Shown here piece after piece: positions 1-15,439 of a stretch of DNA of 64,000 nt. Both the position numbers and the translations under genes were made by a program. The DNA is taken from NCBI GenBank assembly GCA_940337035.1, contig CALNHX010005150.1, positions 1-64,000 of the forward strand. Direction: 5' to 3'. The DNA is from Agriotes lineatus (Eukaryota > Arthropoda > Insecta > Coleoptera > Elateridae). Numbering within the stretch: position 1 is the stretch's first letter; each line of letters opens with the position of its first letter. The notes beneath the pieces were generated by a model, which had not been told where the DNA came from, made no database searches, and was given only the letters and a program-made list of their open reading frames with translations.

Positions 1-2466
1 ATGTCCTCCTCGAACGTTGGCTATCATCGTAGCTATTTGAACTTTGTTGACTGCTCTCCTGAATAATGTAGCAGTATTCACTCCATACCACTCCCGTAAG
101 TTCTTTAGCCAGGAGTGTCTTCTCCGGCCTGGACCCCTCTTGCCTTCTATCTTGCCTTGTAAAATGTTTTGCAGGATTCTGTATTTGTTATTCCTCATAA
201 CGTAGCCTAGGTATGCTAATTTACGCTCTTTTATTACGGACAAGATCTCGGTGTCGTTATGCAATCTCTCTAGTACTGTGGTGTTGCGTACCCTATCTGT
301 CCAAGGTATTCTAAGAATACGTCTATAACACCACATCTCAAATGCCTCTATTTTTTTAGTAGTATATGCAGTGAGGGTCCAAGCTTCCACTCCGTAAAGT
401 AAGACCGAGAATACATAGCATCGAAGCAGTCGTAGTTGTAAGTTCAGACTTAAATCCCTAGAACACAGTACCTTCTTCATTCTTTTAAAGGCGTTTCTGG
501 CCTGTTCGATTCTTGCTCTGATTTCAGCGGAGTTGTTCCAGCTACTATTAATAGAACATCCCAGATATTTGTAATTCACAACCTGTTCTAGTTGTTTACC
601 GTTAACCGTTACGCTTGCTCTTAGATTCTCGTTCCTGCTGATTACCATTACCTTAGTCTTATTAACATTCAGCTTCAGCCCTGCTTCCATACTTTTCTGG
701 TTTACGCTCTCTACCAGAATCTGCAGTTCATCTTCACTAGTTGCTAAAAGCAGAGTATCGTCAGCGTAACGTAGGTTGTTTATTATCTCGCCGTTTATTA
801 CAATTCCTTCCTGTCTGTTGTCCAGAGCCGCTGTAAATATTTTTTCTGCGTAGAGATTAAACAAAACCGGTGACAGCACACAGCCCTGTCTTACACCCTT
901 TTTTATTTGTATTTCTTCGCTGCGCCTGTTTCTTGCTCTGATAGATGCCGTTTGTCCCCAGTATAAGTTTGCGATAATTCGCACATCCTTGCTGTCTAGT
1001 CCGATTTCTCTGAGAATGTCTATAAGTTGTTCGTGTTTAACGCAGTCAAATGCCTTTTCATAGTCGATAAAGCACGCGAATACGTCGACTGAGATGTCAC
1101 GGCATCTTTGCACTAGAACATGTAGCCCCATAAGGGCCTCTCTTGTGCCGAGTCCGCTGCGAAAGCCGAATTGCGTCTCGCTAAGATGTTCTTCAAATTT
1201 TTTGTAAATTCTGGCATGGAGGATTTTGAATAAGACTTTTAGAACGTGACTCATCAATGCTATTGTCCTATAATCGTTATGTGTTTTGGGAGAATTCTTT
1301 TTTGGCAAGAGTATGAAAATAGATTTAAGCCAGTCGTCTGGTATAATACCGGTGTTATATATGATATTAAAGAGATCTGTTAATATATCTAGGGCTTTGT
1401 GTCCTCCTAGAAGTTTCAGTATTTCCGCTGGTATTTTATCTGGGCCTGTTGCTTTCCTATTTTTGATGTTTTTTAAAGCATTTTCAACTTCGGCTCTTAA
1501 GATTGGTGGTCCTTCAGTTGCATTAATATTTGGCGGCATTTCTATACGATTGTCATCATAAAGTGCACTTAGATAGTTCTTCCAGCTGTTCAGTTGTTCA
1601 ATAGGATCATGTATTATATTTCCTGTGGAATCATAAAGAAGTCCGTTGTATCTTTTCCTGTAGATACCTGCAGCCTCTTTAACTTTTCTATGCAGGTTAA
1701 ATGTGTCATGTCTCGCCTGGAGTTCTTCTATTTCATTGCATTCTTCCTCTAGAAATGTTGTCTTGGCTTCCTTGATTTTTCTACGTATGGTCCTATGTAT
1801 TTCATTATACTTTTGCTTGTCCTTTGTTTTCTCTGCTCTCCTTTTGTCCATCAGTAGCAAGATCTCCTCTGTCATCCACGGTTTTTTATTTTTTTGAGTT
1901 TTATATTTACAATTGTTATTGACTGCCGTTAGGAGTGAGGTTTTGACTTGTTGCCACATGCTTTCCGTTGTTTCCTGATGATTTCTGCTTCTAAGCATGG
2001 TATCTGACAGTTCTTCAATTATGGCCTCTTTTACGGTTTCATCTTTCAGCTTTTCTAGGTCTATTTCATTTGTTGGTGTTATCTTGCAGATTCTTTTTAA
2101 ACGTAGCTGTATGGATGCCACTAGTGGATTGTGATCCGACGATACGTCTGCGCCAGGATAAGTTTTTATTGCCTTCACGATATTTCTAAAACGTTGGTTT
2201 ACCATGAAGAAATCTATTTGATTTCTGATTATGCAATCATCCTTTTCTGCATTCGACTTCCAGGTATACAATCTTCTTGGGTGTAATTTGAATATCGTAT
2301 TTGTTACCACTAAGTCATGTTCCTGCGCAAATTGTACTAGTCTTTCCCCTCTATCGTTTCGCGTTCCTAGTCCATAATTCCCCACAATGTTCTCGCATCT
2401 TCCTTTACCAATTTTGGCATTAAAATCGCCCATTACGATAGTCACTTCTGAGCTTTTTGTTATTTT
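1..2466 (-). CDS. RTE-like non-LTR retrotransposon, endonuclease/reverse transcriptase (partial at both ends)
   Basis: I translated the minus strand from about 2460 to 1 and found one uninterrupted frame of roughly 820 codons. It runs off the window edge, so no stop is seen. The N-terminal part holds the apurinic endonuclease motif GDFNAKIG (about 2402-2432) and SSDHNPLVA (about 2115-2140). The reverse transcriptase follows: RKATGPDKIPAE, FGFRSGLGTREA, CFIDYEKAFDCVKHEQL, KGVRQGCVLSPVLFNLYAE and the catalytic LRYADDTLLLA (about 740-775). The C-terminus (RRILRIPWTDRVRN, LAYLGYVMRNNKY, MIANVRGGH) is typical of insect RTE/BovB-type elements annotated as craniofacial-development-protein-2-like. 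The 5' end is truncated exactly where satellite begins, as expected of target-primed insertion. The RTE clade assignment is inferred; the EN-RT identity is certain. Confidence 0.9.
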
Positions 2467-5400
2467 TAAACATATAATTACTATATTAAAATTTTCTGCA
2501 TTTAAAAATTCAAATTTAACAGTTTGGTATTCATGTGCGTTATAACATCTGAAAAGCACGTTTTGCAGTAAATATAAACCTCACAAAATATTACATAATA
2601 TAACATAATATAATTATTTAAGCAAGAGCAGGCCTGCCATCACTAATAGGTGCTCAAAAGCTGGCTTAGAATTGGCACCAGTTGTAGTAGCAGCTCCTGT
2701 AGTAGTATATCTACAACTCATTTAACTACATATAATTACCATATTAAATTTCTGTGCATCCAAAAAAAAATCAAATTCAATAGTTTGGTATTCATGTACG
2801 TTAAAACGTCTGAAAAGCAAGTTTTGCAATAAATACAAACCACACAAAATATTATGGTACTACTAAAAAGTCTAGGGCCGAACATAATATAATTATTTAA
2901 GCCAGAGCAAGCCTGCCATCACTAATAGGTGCTTAATAGTTGGCTTTGAATGGGCTGCAGTAGTGGTAGCAGCTCCTGTAGTAATATATTTTCAACTCAT
3001 TTAACTACATATAATTACTATTTAAACTTTTCTACAATCACAAAATTCAAATTCAATAGTTTGGAATTCATGTAGTACTTTAAAACATCTGAAAAGCACG
3101 TTTTGCAGTAAATATAAACCACACAAAATATTATTGTAATACTAAAAACTCCAGTGCCCATCATAATATAATTATTTTAGCGAGAGAGAGTGCCATCACT
3201 AATAGGTTATCAACAGCGGGCTTAGAATGGGTTGCAGAAGTAGTAGCGGCTCTTGTAGTAGTACATTTTCAACTCATTTAAATACATATAATTACTATAT
3301 TAAATTTTTCTGCATTTAAAAATTCAAATTTAACAGTTTGGTATTCATGTGCGTTATAACATCTGAAAAGCACGTTTTGCAGTAAATATAAACCTCACAA
3401 AATATTACATAATATAACATAATATAATTATTTAAGCAAGAGCAAGCGTGCCATCGCTGACAGGTGCTCAAAAGCTGGCTTAGAATTGGCACCAGTAGTA
3501 GTAGCAGCTCCTGTAGTAGTATATCTACAACTCATTTAACTACATATAATTACCATATTAAATTTCTGTGCATCCAAAAAAAAATCAAATTCAATAGTTT
3601 GGTATTCATGTACGTTAAAACGTCTGAAAAGCAGGTTTTGCAATAAATACAAACCACACAAAATATTATGGTACTTCTAAAAAGTCTAGGGCCGAACATA
3701 ATATAATTATTTAAGCCAGAGCAAGCCTGCCATCACTAATAGGTGCTTAATAGTTGGCTTTGAATGGGCTGCAGTAGTGGTAGCAGCTCCTGTAGTAATA
3801 TATTTTCAACTCATTTAACTACATATAATTACTATTTAAACTTTTCTACAATCACAAAATTCAAATTCAATAGTTTGGAATTCATGTACGTTAAAACATC
3901 TGAAAAGCACGTTTTGCAGTAAATATAAACCTCACAAAATATTACATAATATAACATAATATAATTATTTAAGCAAGAGCAAGCGTGCCATCGCTGATAG
4001 GTGCTCAAAAGCTGGCTTAGAATTGGCACCAGTAGTAGTAGCAGCTCCTGTAGTAGTATATCTACAACTCATTTAACTACATATAATTACCATATTAAAT
4101 TTCTGTGCATCCAAAAAAAATCAAATTTAATAGTTTGGTATTCATGTACGTTAAAACGTCTGAAAAGCAGGTTTTGCAATAATTACAAACCACACAAAAT
4201 ATTATGTTACTACTAAAAAGTCTAGGGCCGAACATAATATAATTATTTAAGCCAGAGCAAGCCTGCCATCACTAATAGGTGCTTAATAGTTGGCTTTGAA
4301 TGGGCTGCAGTAGTGGTAGCAGCTCCTGTAGTAATATATTTTCAACTCATTTAACTACATATAATTACTATTTAAACTTTTCTACAATCACAAAATTCAA
4401 ATTCAATAGTTTGGAATTCATGTACGTTCAAACATCTGAAAAGCACGTTTTGCAGTAAATATAAACCACACAAAATATTATTGTAATACTAAAAACTCCA
4501 GTGCCCATCATAATATAATTATTTTAGCGAGAGAGAGTGCCATCACTAATAGGTTATCAACAGCGGGCTTAGAATGGGTTGCAGAAGTAGTAGCGGCTCT
4601 TGTAGTAGTACATTTTCAACTCATTTAACTACATATAATTACTATATTAAATTTTTCTGCATTTAAAAATTCAAATTTAACAGTTTGGTATTCATGTGCG
4701 TTATAACATCTGAAAAGCACGTTTTGCAGTAAATATAATCCTCACAAAATATTACATAATATAACATAATATAATTATTTAAGCAAGAGCAAGCGTGCCA
4801 TCGCTGACAGGTGCTCAAAAGCTGGCTTAGAATTCGCACCAGTAGTAGTAGCAGCTCCTGTAGTAGTATATCTACAACTCATTTAACTACATATAATTAC
4901 CATATTAAATTTCTGTGCATTCAAAAAAAAAAATCAAATCCAATAGTTTGGTATTCATGTACGTTAAAACGTCTGAAAAGCAGGTTTTGCAATAAATACA
5001 AACCACACAAAATATTATGTTACTACTAAAAAGTCTAGGGCCGAACATAGTATAATTATTTAAGCCAGAGCAAGCCTGCCATCACTAATAGGTGCTTAAT
5101 AGTTGGCTTTGAATGGGCTGCAGTAGTGGTAGCAGCTCTTGTAGTAATATATTTTCAACTCATTTAACTACATATAATTACTATTTAAACTTTTCTACAA
5201 TCACAAAATTCAAATTCAATAGTTTGGAATTCATGTAGTACGTTAAAACATCTGAAAAGCACGTTTTGCAGTAAATATAAACCACACAAAATATTATTGT
5301 AATACTAAAAACTCCAGTGCCCATCATAATATAATTATTTTAGCGAGAGAGAGTGCCATCACTAATAGGTTATCAACAGCGGGCTTAGAATGGGTTGCAG

Positions 5401-6163
5401 AAGTAGTAGCGGCTCTTGTAGTAGTACATTTTCAACTCATTTAAATACATATAATTACTATATTAAATTTTTCTGCATTTAAAAATTCAAATTTAACAGT
5501 TTGGTATTCATGTGCGTTATAACATCTGAAAAGCACGTTTTGCAGTAAATATAAACCTCACAAAATATTACATAATATAACATAATATAATTATTTAAGC
5601 AAGAGCAAGCGTGCCATCGCTGACAGGTGCTCAAAAGCTGGCTTAGAATTGGCACCAGTAGTAGTAGCAGCTCCTGTAGTAGTATATCTACAACTCATTT
5701 AACTACATATAATTACCATATTAAATTTCTGTGCATCCAAAAAAAAATCAAATTCAATAGTTTGGTATTCATGTACGTTAAAACGTCTGAAAAGCAGGTT
5801 TTGCAATAAATACAAACCACACAAAATATTATGGTACTTCTAAAAAGTCTAGGGCCGAACATAATATAATTATTTAAGCCAGAGCAAGCCTGCCATCACT
5901 AATAGGTGCTTAATAGTTGGCTTTGAATGGGCTGCAGTAGTGGTAGCAGCTCCTGTAGTAATATATTTTCAACTCATTTAACTACATATAATTACTATTT
6001 AAACTTTTCTACAATCACAAAATTCAAATTCAATAGTTTGGAATTCATGTACGTTAAAACATCTGAAAAGCACGTTTTGCAGTAAATATAAACCTCACAA
6101 AATATTACATAATATAACATAATATAATTATTTAAGCAAGAGCAAGCGTGCCATCGCTGATAG

Positions 6164-9100
6164 GTGCTCAAAAGCTGGCTTAGAATTGGCACCAGTAGTA
6201 GTAGCAGCTCCTGTAGTAGTATATCTACAACTCATTTAACTACATATAATTACCATATTAAATTTCTGTGCATCCAAAAAAAAATCAAATTCAATAGTTT
6301 GGTATTCATGTACGTTAAAACGTCTGAAAAGCAGGTTTTGCAATAAATACAAACCACACAAAATATTATGTTACTACTAAAAAGTCTAGGGCCGAACATA
6401 ATATAATTATTTAAGCCAGAGCAAGCCTGCCATCACTAATAGGTGCTTAATAGTTGGCTTTGAATGGGCTGCAGTAGTGGTAGCAGCTCCTGTAGTAATA
6501 TATTTTCAACTCATTTAACTACATATAATTACTATTTAAACTTTTCTACAATCACAAAATTCAAATTCAATAGTTTGGAATTCATGTACGTTAAAACATC
6601 TGAAAAGCACGTTTTGCAGTAAATATAAACCTCACAAAATATTACATAATATAACATAATATAATTATTTAAGCAAGAGCAAGCGTGCCATCGCTGATAG
6701 GTGCTCAAAAGCTGGCTTAGAATTGGCACCAGTAGTAGTAGCAGCTCCTGTAGTAGTATATCTACAACTCATTTAACTACATATAATTACCATATTAAAT
6801 TTCTGTGCATCCAAAAAAAAATCAAATTCAATAGTTTGGTATTCATGTACGTTAAAACGTCTGAAAAGCAGGTTTTGCAATAAATACAAACCACACAAAA
6901 TATTATGTTACTACTAAAAAGTCTAGGGCCGAACATAATATAATTATTTAAGCCAGAGCAAGCCTGCCATCACTAATAGGTGCTTAATAGTTGGCTTTGA
7001 ATGGGCTGCAGTAGTGGTAGCAGCTCCTGTAGTAATATATTTTCAACTCATTTAACTACGAGTACATATAATTACTATTTAAACTTTTCTACAATCACAA
7101 AATTCAAATTCAATAGTTTGGAATTCATGTACGTTAAAACATCTGAAAAGCACGTTTTGCAGTAAATATAAACCACACAAAATATTATTGTACTTCTAAA
7201 AGGTCTATGGCTGATCATAATATAATTATTTTAGCCAGAGAGAGTGCCATCACTAATAGGTGCTCAACAGCTGTATTAGAATGGGTTGCAGTAGTAGTAG
7301 CAGCTCCTGTAGTAATATATTTTCAACTCATTTAACTACATATAATTACTACCTAAGTATATTAAACTTTTCTACATCCACAAAATTCAAATTCAATAGT
7401 TTGGTATTCGTGTACGTTAAAACATCTGAAAAGCACGTTTTGCAGTAAATATAAACCTCACAAAATATTACATAATATAACATAATATAATTATTTAAGC
7501 AAGAGCAAGCGTGCCATCGCTGATAGGTGCTCAAAAGCTGGCTTAGAAGTGGCACCAGTAGTAATAGCAGCTCCTGTAGTAGTATATCTACAACTCATTT
7601 AACTACATATAATTACCATATTAAATTTCTGTGCATCCAAAAAAAATCAAATTTAATAGTTTGGTATTCATGTACGTTAAAACGTCTGAAAAGCAGGTTT
7701 TGCAATAAATACAAACCACACAAAATATTATGTTACTACTAAAAAGTCTAGGGCCGAACATAATATAATTATTTAAGCCAGAGCAAGCCTGCCATCACTA
7801 ATAGGTGCTTAATAGTTGGCTTTGAATGGGCTGCAGTAGTGGTAGCAGCTCCTGTAGTAATATATTTTCAACTCATTTAACTACGAGTACATATAATTAC
7901 TATTTAAACTTTTCTACAATCACAAAATTCAAATTCAATAGTTTGGAATTCATGTACGTTAAAACATCTGAAAAGCACGTTTTGCAGTAAATATAAACCA
8001 CACAAAATATTATTGTACTTCTAAAAGGTCTATGGCTGATCATAATATAATTATTTTAGCCAGAGAGAGTGCCATCACTAATAGGTGCTCAACAGCTGTA
8101 TTAGAATGGGTTGCAGTAGTAGTAGCAGCTCCTGTAGTAATATATTTTCAACTCATTTAACTACATATAATTACTACCTAAGTATATTAAACTTTTCTAC
8201 ATCCACAAAATTCAAATTCAATAGTTTGGTATTCGTGTACGTTAAAACATCTGAAAAGCACGTTTTGCAGTAAATATAAACCTCACAAAATATTACATAA
8301 TATAACATAATATAATTATTTAAGCAAGAGCAAGCGTGCCATCGCTGATAGGTGCTCAAAAGCTGGCTTAGAAGTGGCACCAGTAGTAATAGCAGCTCCT
8401 GTAGTAGTATATCTACAACTCATTTAACTACATATAATTACCATATTAAATTTCTGTGCATCCAAAAAAAATCAAATTTAATAGTTTGGTATTCATGTAC
8501 GTTAAAACGTCTGAAAAGCAGGTTTTGCAATAAATACAAACCACACAAAATATTATGTTACTACTAAAAAGTCTAGGGCCGAACATAATATAATTATTTA
8601 AGCCAGAGCAAGCCTGCCATCACTAATAGGTGCTTAATAGTTGGCTTTGAATGGGCTGCAGTAGTGGTAGCAGCTCCTGTAGTAATATATTTTCAACTCA
8701 TTTAACTACGAGTACATATAATTACTATTTAAACTTTTCTACAATCACAAAATTCAAATTCAATAGTTTGGAATTCATGTACGTTCAAACATCTGAAAAG
8801 CACGTTTTGCAGTAAATATAAACCACACAAAATATTATTGTACTTCTAAAAGGTCTATGGCTGATCATAATATAATTATTTTAGCCAGAGAGAGTGCCAT
8901 CACTAATAGGTGCTCAACAGCTGTATTAGAATGGGTTGCAGTAGTAGTAGCAGCTCCTGTAGTAATATATTTTCAACTCATTTAACTACATATAATTACT
9001 ACCTAAGTATATTAAACTTTTCTACATCCACAAAATTCAAATTCAATAGTTTGGTATTCGTGTACGTTAAAACATCTGAAAAGCACGTTTTGCAGTAAAT

Positions 9101-10801
9101 ATAAACCTCACAAAATATTACATAATATAACATAATATAATTATTTAAGCAAGAGCAAGCGTGCCATCGCTGATAGGTGCTCAAAAGCTGGCTTAGAAGT
9201 GGCACCAGTAGTAATAGCAGCTCCTGTAGTAGTATATCTACAACTCATTTAACTACATATAATTACCATATTAAATTTCTGTGCATCCAAAAAAAATCAA
9301 ATTTAATAGTTTGGTATTCATGTACGTTAAAACGTCTGAAAAGCAGGTTTTGCAATAAATACAAACCACACAAAATATTATGTTACTACTAAAAAGTCTA
9401 GGGCCGAACATAATATAATTATTTAAGCCAGAGCAAGCCTGCCATCACTAATAGGTGCTTAATAGTTGGCTTTGAATGGGCTGCAGTAGTGGTAGCAGCT
9501 CCTGTAGTAATATATTTTCAACTCATTTAACTACATATAATTACTATTTAAACTTTTCTACAATCACAAAATTCAAATTCAATAGTTTGGAATTCATGTA
9601 CGTTCAAACATCTGAAAAGCACGTTTTGCAGTAAATATAAACCACACAAAATATTATTGTAATACTAAAAACTCCAGTGCCCATCATAATATAATTATTT
9701 TAGCGAGAGAGAGTGCCATCACTAATAGGTTATCAACAGCGGGCTTAGAATGGGTTGCAGAAGTAGTAGCGGCTCTTGTAGTAGTACATTTTCAACTCAT
9801 TTAACTACATATAATTACTATATTAAATTTTTCTGCATTTAAAAATTCAAATTTAACAGTTTGGTATTCATGTGCGTTATAACATCTGAAAAGCACGTTT
9901 TGCAGTAAATATAATCCTCACAAAATATTACATAATATAACATAATATAATTATTTAAGCAAGAGCAAGCGTGCCATCGCTGACAGGTGCTCAAGAGCTG
10001 GCTTAGAATTCGCACCAGTAGTAGTAGCAGCTCCTGTAGTAGTATATCTACAACTCATTTAACTACATATAATTACCATATTAAATTTCTGTGCATTCAA
10101 AAAAAAAATCAAATCCAATAGTTTGGTATTCATGTACGTTAAAACGTCTGAAAAGCAGGTTTTGCAATAAATACAAACCACACAAAATATTATGTTACTA
10201 CTAAAAAGTCTAGGGCCGAACATAATATAATTATTTAAGCCAGAGCAAGCCTGCCATCACTAATAGGTGCTTAATAGTTGGCTTTGAATGGGCTGCAGTA
10301 GTGGTAGCAGCTCTTGTAGTAATATATTTTCAACTCATTTAACTACATATAATTACTATTTAAACTTTTCTACAATCACAAAATTCAAATTCAATAGTTT
10401 GGAATTCATGTAGTACGTTAAAACATCTGAAAAGCACGTTTTGCAGTAAATATAAACCACACAAAATATTATTGTAATACTAAAAACTCCAGTGCCCATC
10501 ATAATATAATTATTTTAGCGAGAGAGAGTGCCATCACTAATAGGTTATCAACAGCGGGCTTAGAATGGGTTGCAGAAGTAGTAGCGGCTCTTGTAGTAGT
10601 ACATTTTCAACTCATTTAACTACATATAATTACTATATTAAATTTTTCTGCATTTAAAAATTCAAATTTAACAGTTTGGTATTCATGTGCGTTAAAACAT
10701 CTGAAAAGCACGTTTTGCAGTAAATATAAACCTCACAAAATATTACATAATATAACATAATATAATTATTTAAGCAAGAGCAAGCGTGCCATCGCTGATA
10801 G
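6164..10801. repeat. Satellite super-unit, copy 1 (4,638 bp)
   Basis: Order AB-ABD-ABD-ABD-ABC-ABC, measured by A-monomer starts at 6164, 6701, 7527, 8352, 9177, about 9990 and 10802. It carries private markers shared with the next copy: ACGTTCAAACATC in the third ABD and GGTGCTCAAGAGCTGGC in the first ABC. Confidence 0.9.
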
Positions 10802-13800
10802 GTGCTCAAAAGCTGGCTTAGAATTGGCACCAGTAGTAGTAGCAGCTCCTGTAGTAGTATATCTACAACTCATTTAACTACATATAATTACCATATTAAA
10901 TTTCTGTGCATCCAAAAAAAAATCAAATTCAATAGTTTGGTATTCATGTACGTTAAAACGTCTGAAAAGCAGGTTTTGCAATAAATACAAACCACACAAA
11001 ATATTATGTTACTACTAAAAAGTCTAGGGCCGAACATAATATAATTATTTAAGCCAGAGCAAGCCTGCCATCACTAATAGGTGCTTAATAGTTGGCTTTG
11101 AATGGGCTGCAGTAGTGGTAGCAGCTCCTGTAGTAATATATTTTCAACTCATTTAACTACATATAATTACTATTTAAACTTTTCTACAATCACAAAATTC
11201 AAATTCAACAGTTTGGAATTCATGTACGTTAAAACATCTGAAAAGCACGTTTTGCAGTAAATATAAACCTCACAAAATATTACATAATATAACATAATAT
11301 AATTATTTAAGCAAGAGCAAGCGTGCCATCGCTGATAGGTGCTCAAAAGCTGGCTTAGAATTGGCACCAGTAGTAGTAGCAGCTCCTGTAGTAGTATATC
11401 TACAACTCATTTAACTACATATAATTACCATATTAAATTTCTGTGCATCCAAAAAAAAATCAAATTCAATAGTTTGGTATTCATGTACGTTAAAACGTCT
11501 GAAAAGCAGGTTTTGCAATAAATACAAACCACACAAAATATTATGTTACTACTAAAAAGTCTAGGGCCGAACATAATATAATTATTTAAGCCAGAGCAAG
11601 CCTGCCATCACTAATAGGTGCTTAATAGTTGGCTTTGAATGGGCTGCAGTAGTGGTAGCAGCTCCTGTAGTAATATATTTTCAACTCATTTAACTACGAG
11701 TACATATAATTACTATTTAAACTTTTCTACAATCACAAAATTCAAATTCAATAGTTTGGAATTCATGTACGTTAAAACATCTGAAAAGCACGTTTTGCAG
11801 TAAATATAAACCACACAAAATATTATTGTACTTCTAAAAGGTCTATGGCTGATCATAATATAATTATTTTAGCCAGAGAGAGTGCCATCACTAATAGGTG
11901 CTCAACAGCTGTATTAGAATGGGTTGCAGTAGTAGTAGCAGCTCCTGTAGTAATATATTTTCAACTCATTTAACTACATATAATTACTACCTAAGTATAT
12001 TAAACTTTTCTACATCCACAAAATTCAAATTCAATAGTTTGGTATTCGTGTACGTTAAAACATCTGAAAAGCACGTTTTGCAGTAAATATAAACCTCACA
12101 AAATATTACATAATATAACATAATATAATTATTTAAGCAAGAGCAAGCGTGCCATCGCTGATAGGTGCTCAAAAGCTGGCTTAGAAGTGGCACCAGTAGT
12201 AATAGCAGCTCCTGTAGTAGTATATCTACAACTCATTTAACTACATATAATTACCATATTAAATTTCTGTGCATCCAAAAAAAATCAAATTTAATAGTTT
12301 GGTATTCATGTACGTTAAAACGTCTGAAAAGCAGGTTTTGCAATAAATACAAACCACACAAAATATTATGTTACTACTAAAAAGTCTAGGGCCGAACATA
12401 ATATAATTATTTAAGCCAGAGCAAGCCTGCCATCACTAATAGGTGCTTAATAGTTGGCTTTGAATGGGCTGCAGTAGTGGTAGCAGCTCCTGTAGTAATA
12501 TATTTTCAACTCATTTAACTACGAGTACATATAATTACTATTTAAACTTTTCTACAATCACAAAATTCAAATTCAATAGTTTGGAATTCATGTACGTTAA
12601 AACATCTGAAAAGCACGTTTTGCAGTAAATATAAACCACACAAAATATTATTGTACTTCTAAAAGGTCTATGGCTGATCATAATATAATTATTTTAGCCA
12701 GAGAGAGTGCCATCACTAATAGGTGCTCAACAGCTGTATTAGAATGGGTTGCAGTAGTAGTAGCAGCTCCTGTAGTAATATATTTTCAACTCATTTAACT
12801 ACATATAATTACTACCTAAGTATATTAAACTTTTCTACATCCACAAAATTCAAATTCAATAGTGTGGTATTCGTGTACGTTAAAACATCTGAAAAGCACG
12901 TTTTGCAGTAAATATAAACCTCACAAAATATTACATAATATAACATAATATAATTATTTAAGCAAGAGCAAGCGTGCCATCGCTGATAGGTGCTCAAAAG
13001 CTGGCTTAGAAGTGGCACCAGTAGTAATAGCAGCTCCTGTAGTAGTATATCTACAACTCATTTAACTACATATAATTACCATATTAAATTTCTGTGCATC
13101 CAAAAAAAATCAAATTTAATAGTTTGGTATTCATGTACGTTAAAACGTCTGAAAAGCAGGTTTTGCAATAAATACAAACCACACAAAATATTATGTTACT
13201 ACTAAAAAGTCTAGGGCCGAACATAATATAATTATTTAAGCCAGAGCAAGCCTGCCATCACTAATAGGTGCTTAATAGTTGGCTTTGAATGGGCTGCAGT
13301 AGTGGTAGCAGCTCCTGTAGTAATATATTTTCAACTCATTTAACTACGAGTACATATAATTACTATTTAAACTTTTCTACAATCACAAAATTCAAATTCA
13401 ATAGTTTGGAATTCATGTACGTTCAAACATCTGAAAAGCACGTTTTGCAGTAAATATAAACCACACAAAATATTATTGTACTTCTAAAAGGTCTATGGCT
13501 GATCATAATATAATTATTTTAGCCAGAGAGAGTGCCATCACTAATAGGTGCTCAACAGCTGTATTAGAATGGGTTGCAGTAGTAGTAGCAGCTCCTGTAG
13601 TAATATATTTTCAACTCATTTAACTACATATAATTACTACCTAAGTATATTAAACTTTTCTACATCCACAAAATTCAAATTCAATAGTTTGGTATTCGTG
13701 TACGTTAAAACATCTGAAAAGCACGTTTTGCAGTAAATATAAACCTCACAAAATATTACATAATATAACATAATATAATTATTTAAGCAAGAGCAAGCGT

Positions 13801-15439
13801 GCCATCGCTGATAGGTGCTCAAAAGCTGGCTTAGAAGTGGCACCAGTAGTAATAGCAGCTCCTGTAGTAGTATATCTACAACTCATTTAACTACATATAA
13901 TTACCATATTAAATTTCTGTGCATCCAAAAAAAATCAAATTTAATAGTTTGGTATTCATGTACGTTAAAACGTCTGAAAAGCAGGTTTTGCAATAAATAC
14001 AAACCACACAAAATATTATGTTACTACTAAAAAGTCTAGGGCCGAACATAATATAATTATTTAAGCCAGAGCAAGCCTGCCATCACTAATAGGTGCTTAA
14101 TAGTTGGCTTTGAATGGGCTGCAGTAGTGGTAGCAGCTCCTGTAGTAATATATTTTCAACTCATTTAACTACATATAATTACTATTTAAACTTTTCTACA
14201 ATCACAAAATTCAAATTCAATAGTTTGGAATTCATGTACGTTCAAACATCTGAAAAGCACGTTTTGCAGTAAATATAAACCACACAAAATATTATTGTAA
14301 TACTAAAAACTCCAGTGCCCATCATAATATAATTATTTTAGCGAGAGAGAGTGCCATCACTAATAGGTTATCAACAGCGGGCTTAGAATGGGTTGCAGAA
14401 GTAGTAGCGGCTCTTGTAGTAGTACATTTTCAACTCATTTAACTACATATAATTACTATATTAAATTTTTCTGCATTTAAAAATTCAAATTTAACAGTTT
14501 GGTATTCATGTGCGTTATAACATCTGAAAAGCACGTTTTGCAGTAAATATAATCCTCACAAAATATTACATAATATAACATAATATAATTATTTAAGCAA
14601 GAGCAAGCGTGCCATCGCTGACAGGTGCTCAAGAGCTGGCTTAGAATTCGCACCAGTAGTAGTAGCAGCTCCTGTAGTAGTATATCTACAACTCATTTAA
14701 CTACATATAATTACCATATTAAATTTCTGTGCATTCAAAAAAAAAATCAAATCCAATAGTTTGGTATTCATGTACGTTAAAACGTCTGAAAAGCAGGTTT
14801 TGCAATAAATACAAACCACACAAAATATTATGTTACTACTAAAAAGTCTAGGGCCGAACATAATATAATTATTTAAGCCAGAGCAAGCCTGCCATCACTA
14901 ATAGGTGCTTAATAGTTGGCTTTGAATGGGCTGCAGTAGTGGTAGCAGCTCTTGTAGTAATATATTTTCAACTCATTTAACTACATATAATTACTATTTA
15001 AACTTTTCTACAATCACAAAATTCAAATTCAATAGTTTGGAATTCATGTAGTACGTTAAAACATCTGAAAAGCACGTTTTGCAGTAAATATAAACCACAC
15101 AAAATATTATTGTAATACTAAAAACTCCAGTGCCCATCATAATATAATTATTTTAGCGAGAGAGAGTGCCATCACTAATAGGTTATCAACAGCGGGCTTA
15201 GAATGGGTTGCAGAAGTAGTAGCGGCTCTTGTAGTAGTACATTTTCAACTCATTTAACTACATATAATTACTATATTAAATTTTTCTGCATTTAAAAATT
15301 CAAATTTAACAGTTTGGTATTCATGTGCGTTAAAACATCTGAAAAGCACGTTTTGCAGTAAATATAAACCTCACAAAATATTACATAATATAACATAATA
15401 TAATTATTTAAGCAAGAGCAAGCGTGCCATCGCTGACAG
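10802..15439. repeat. Satellite super-unit, copy 2 (4,638 bp)
   Basis: A-monomer starts at 10802, 11339, 12165, 12990, 13815, about 14628 and 15440 repeat the spacing of copy 1 exactly, each offset by 4,638 bp. The diagnostic variants of copy 1 recur at the same offset, and only scattered single-base differences are visible (for example AATAGTGTGG near 12860 and TTCAACAGTTTGG near 11205). This shows a recent tandem duplication of the whole six-unit block. Confidence 0.9.
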
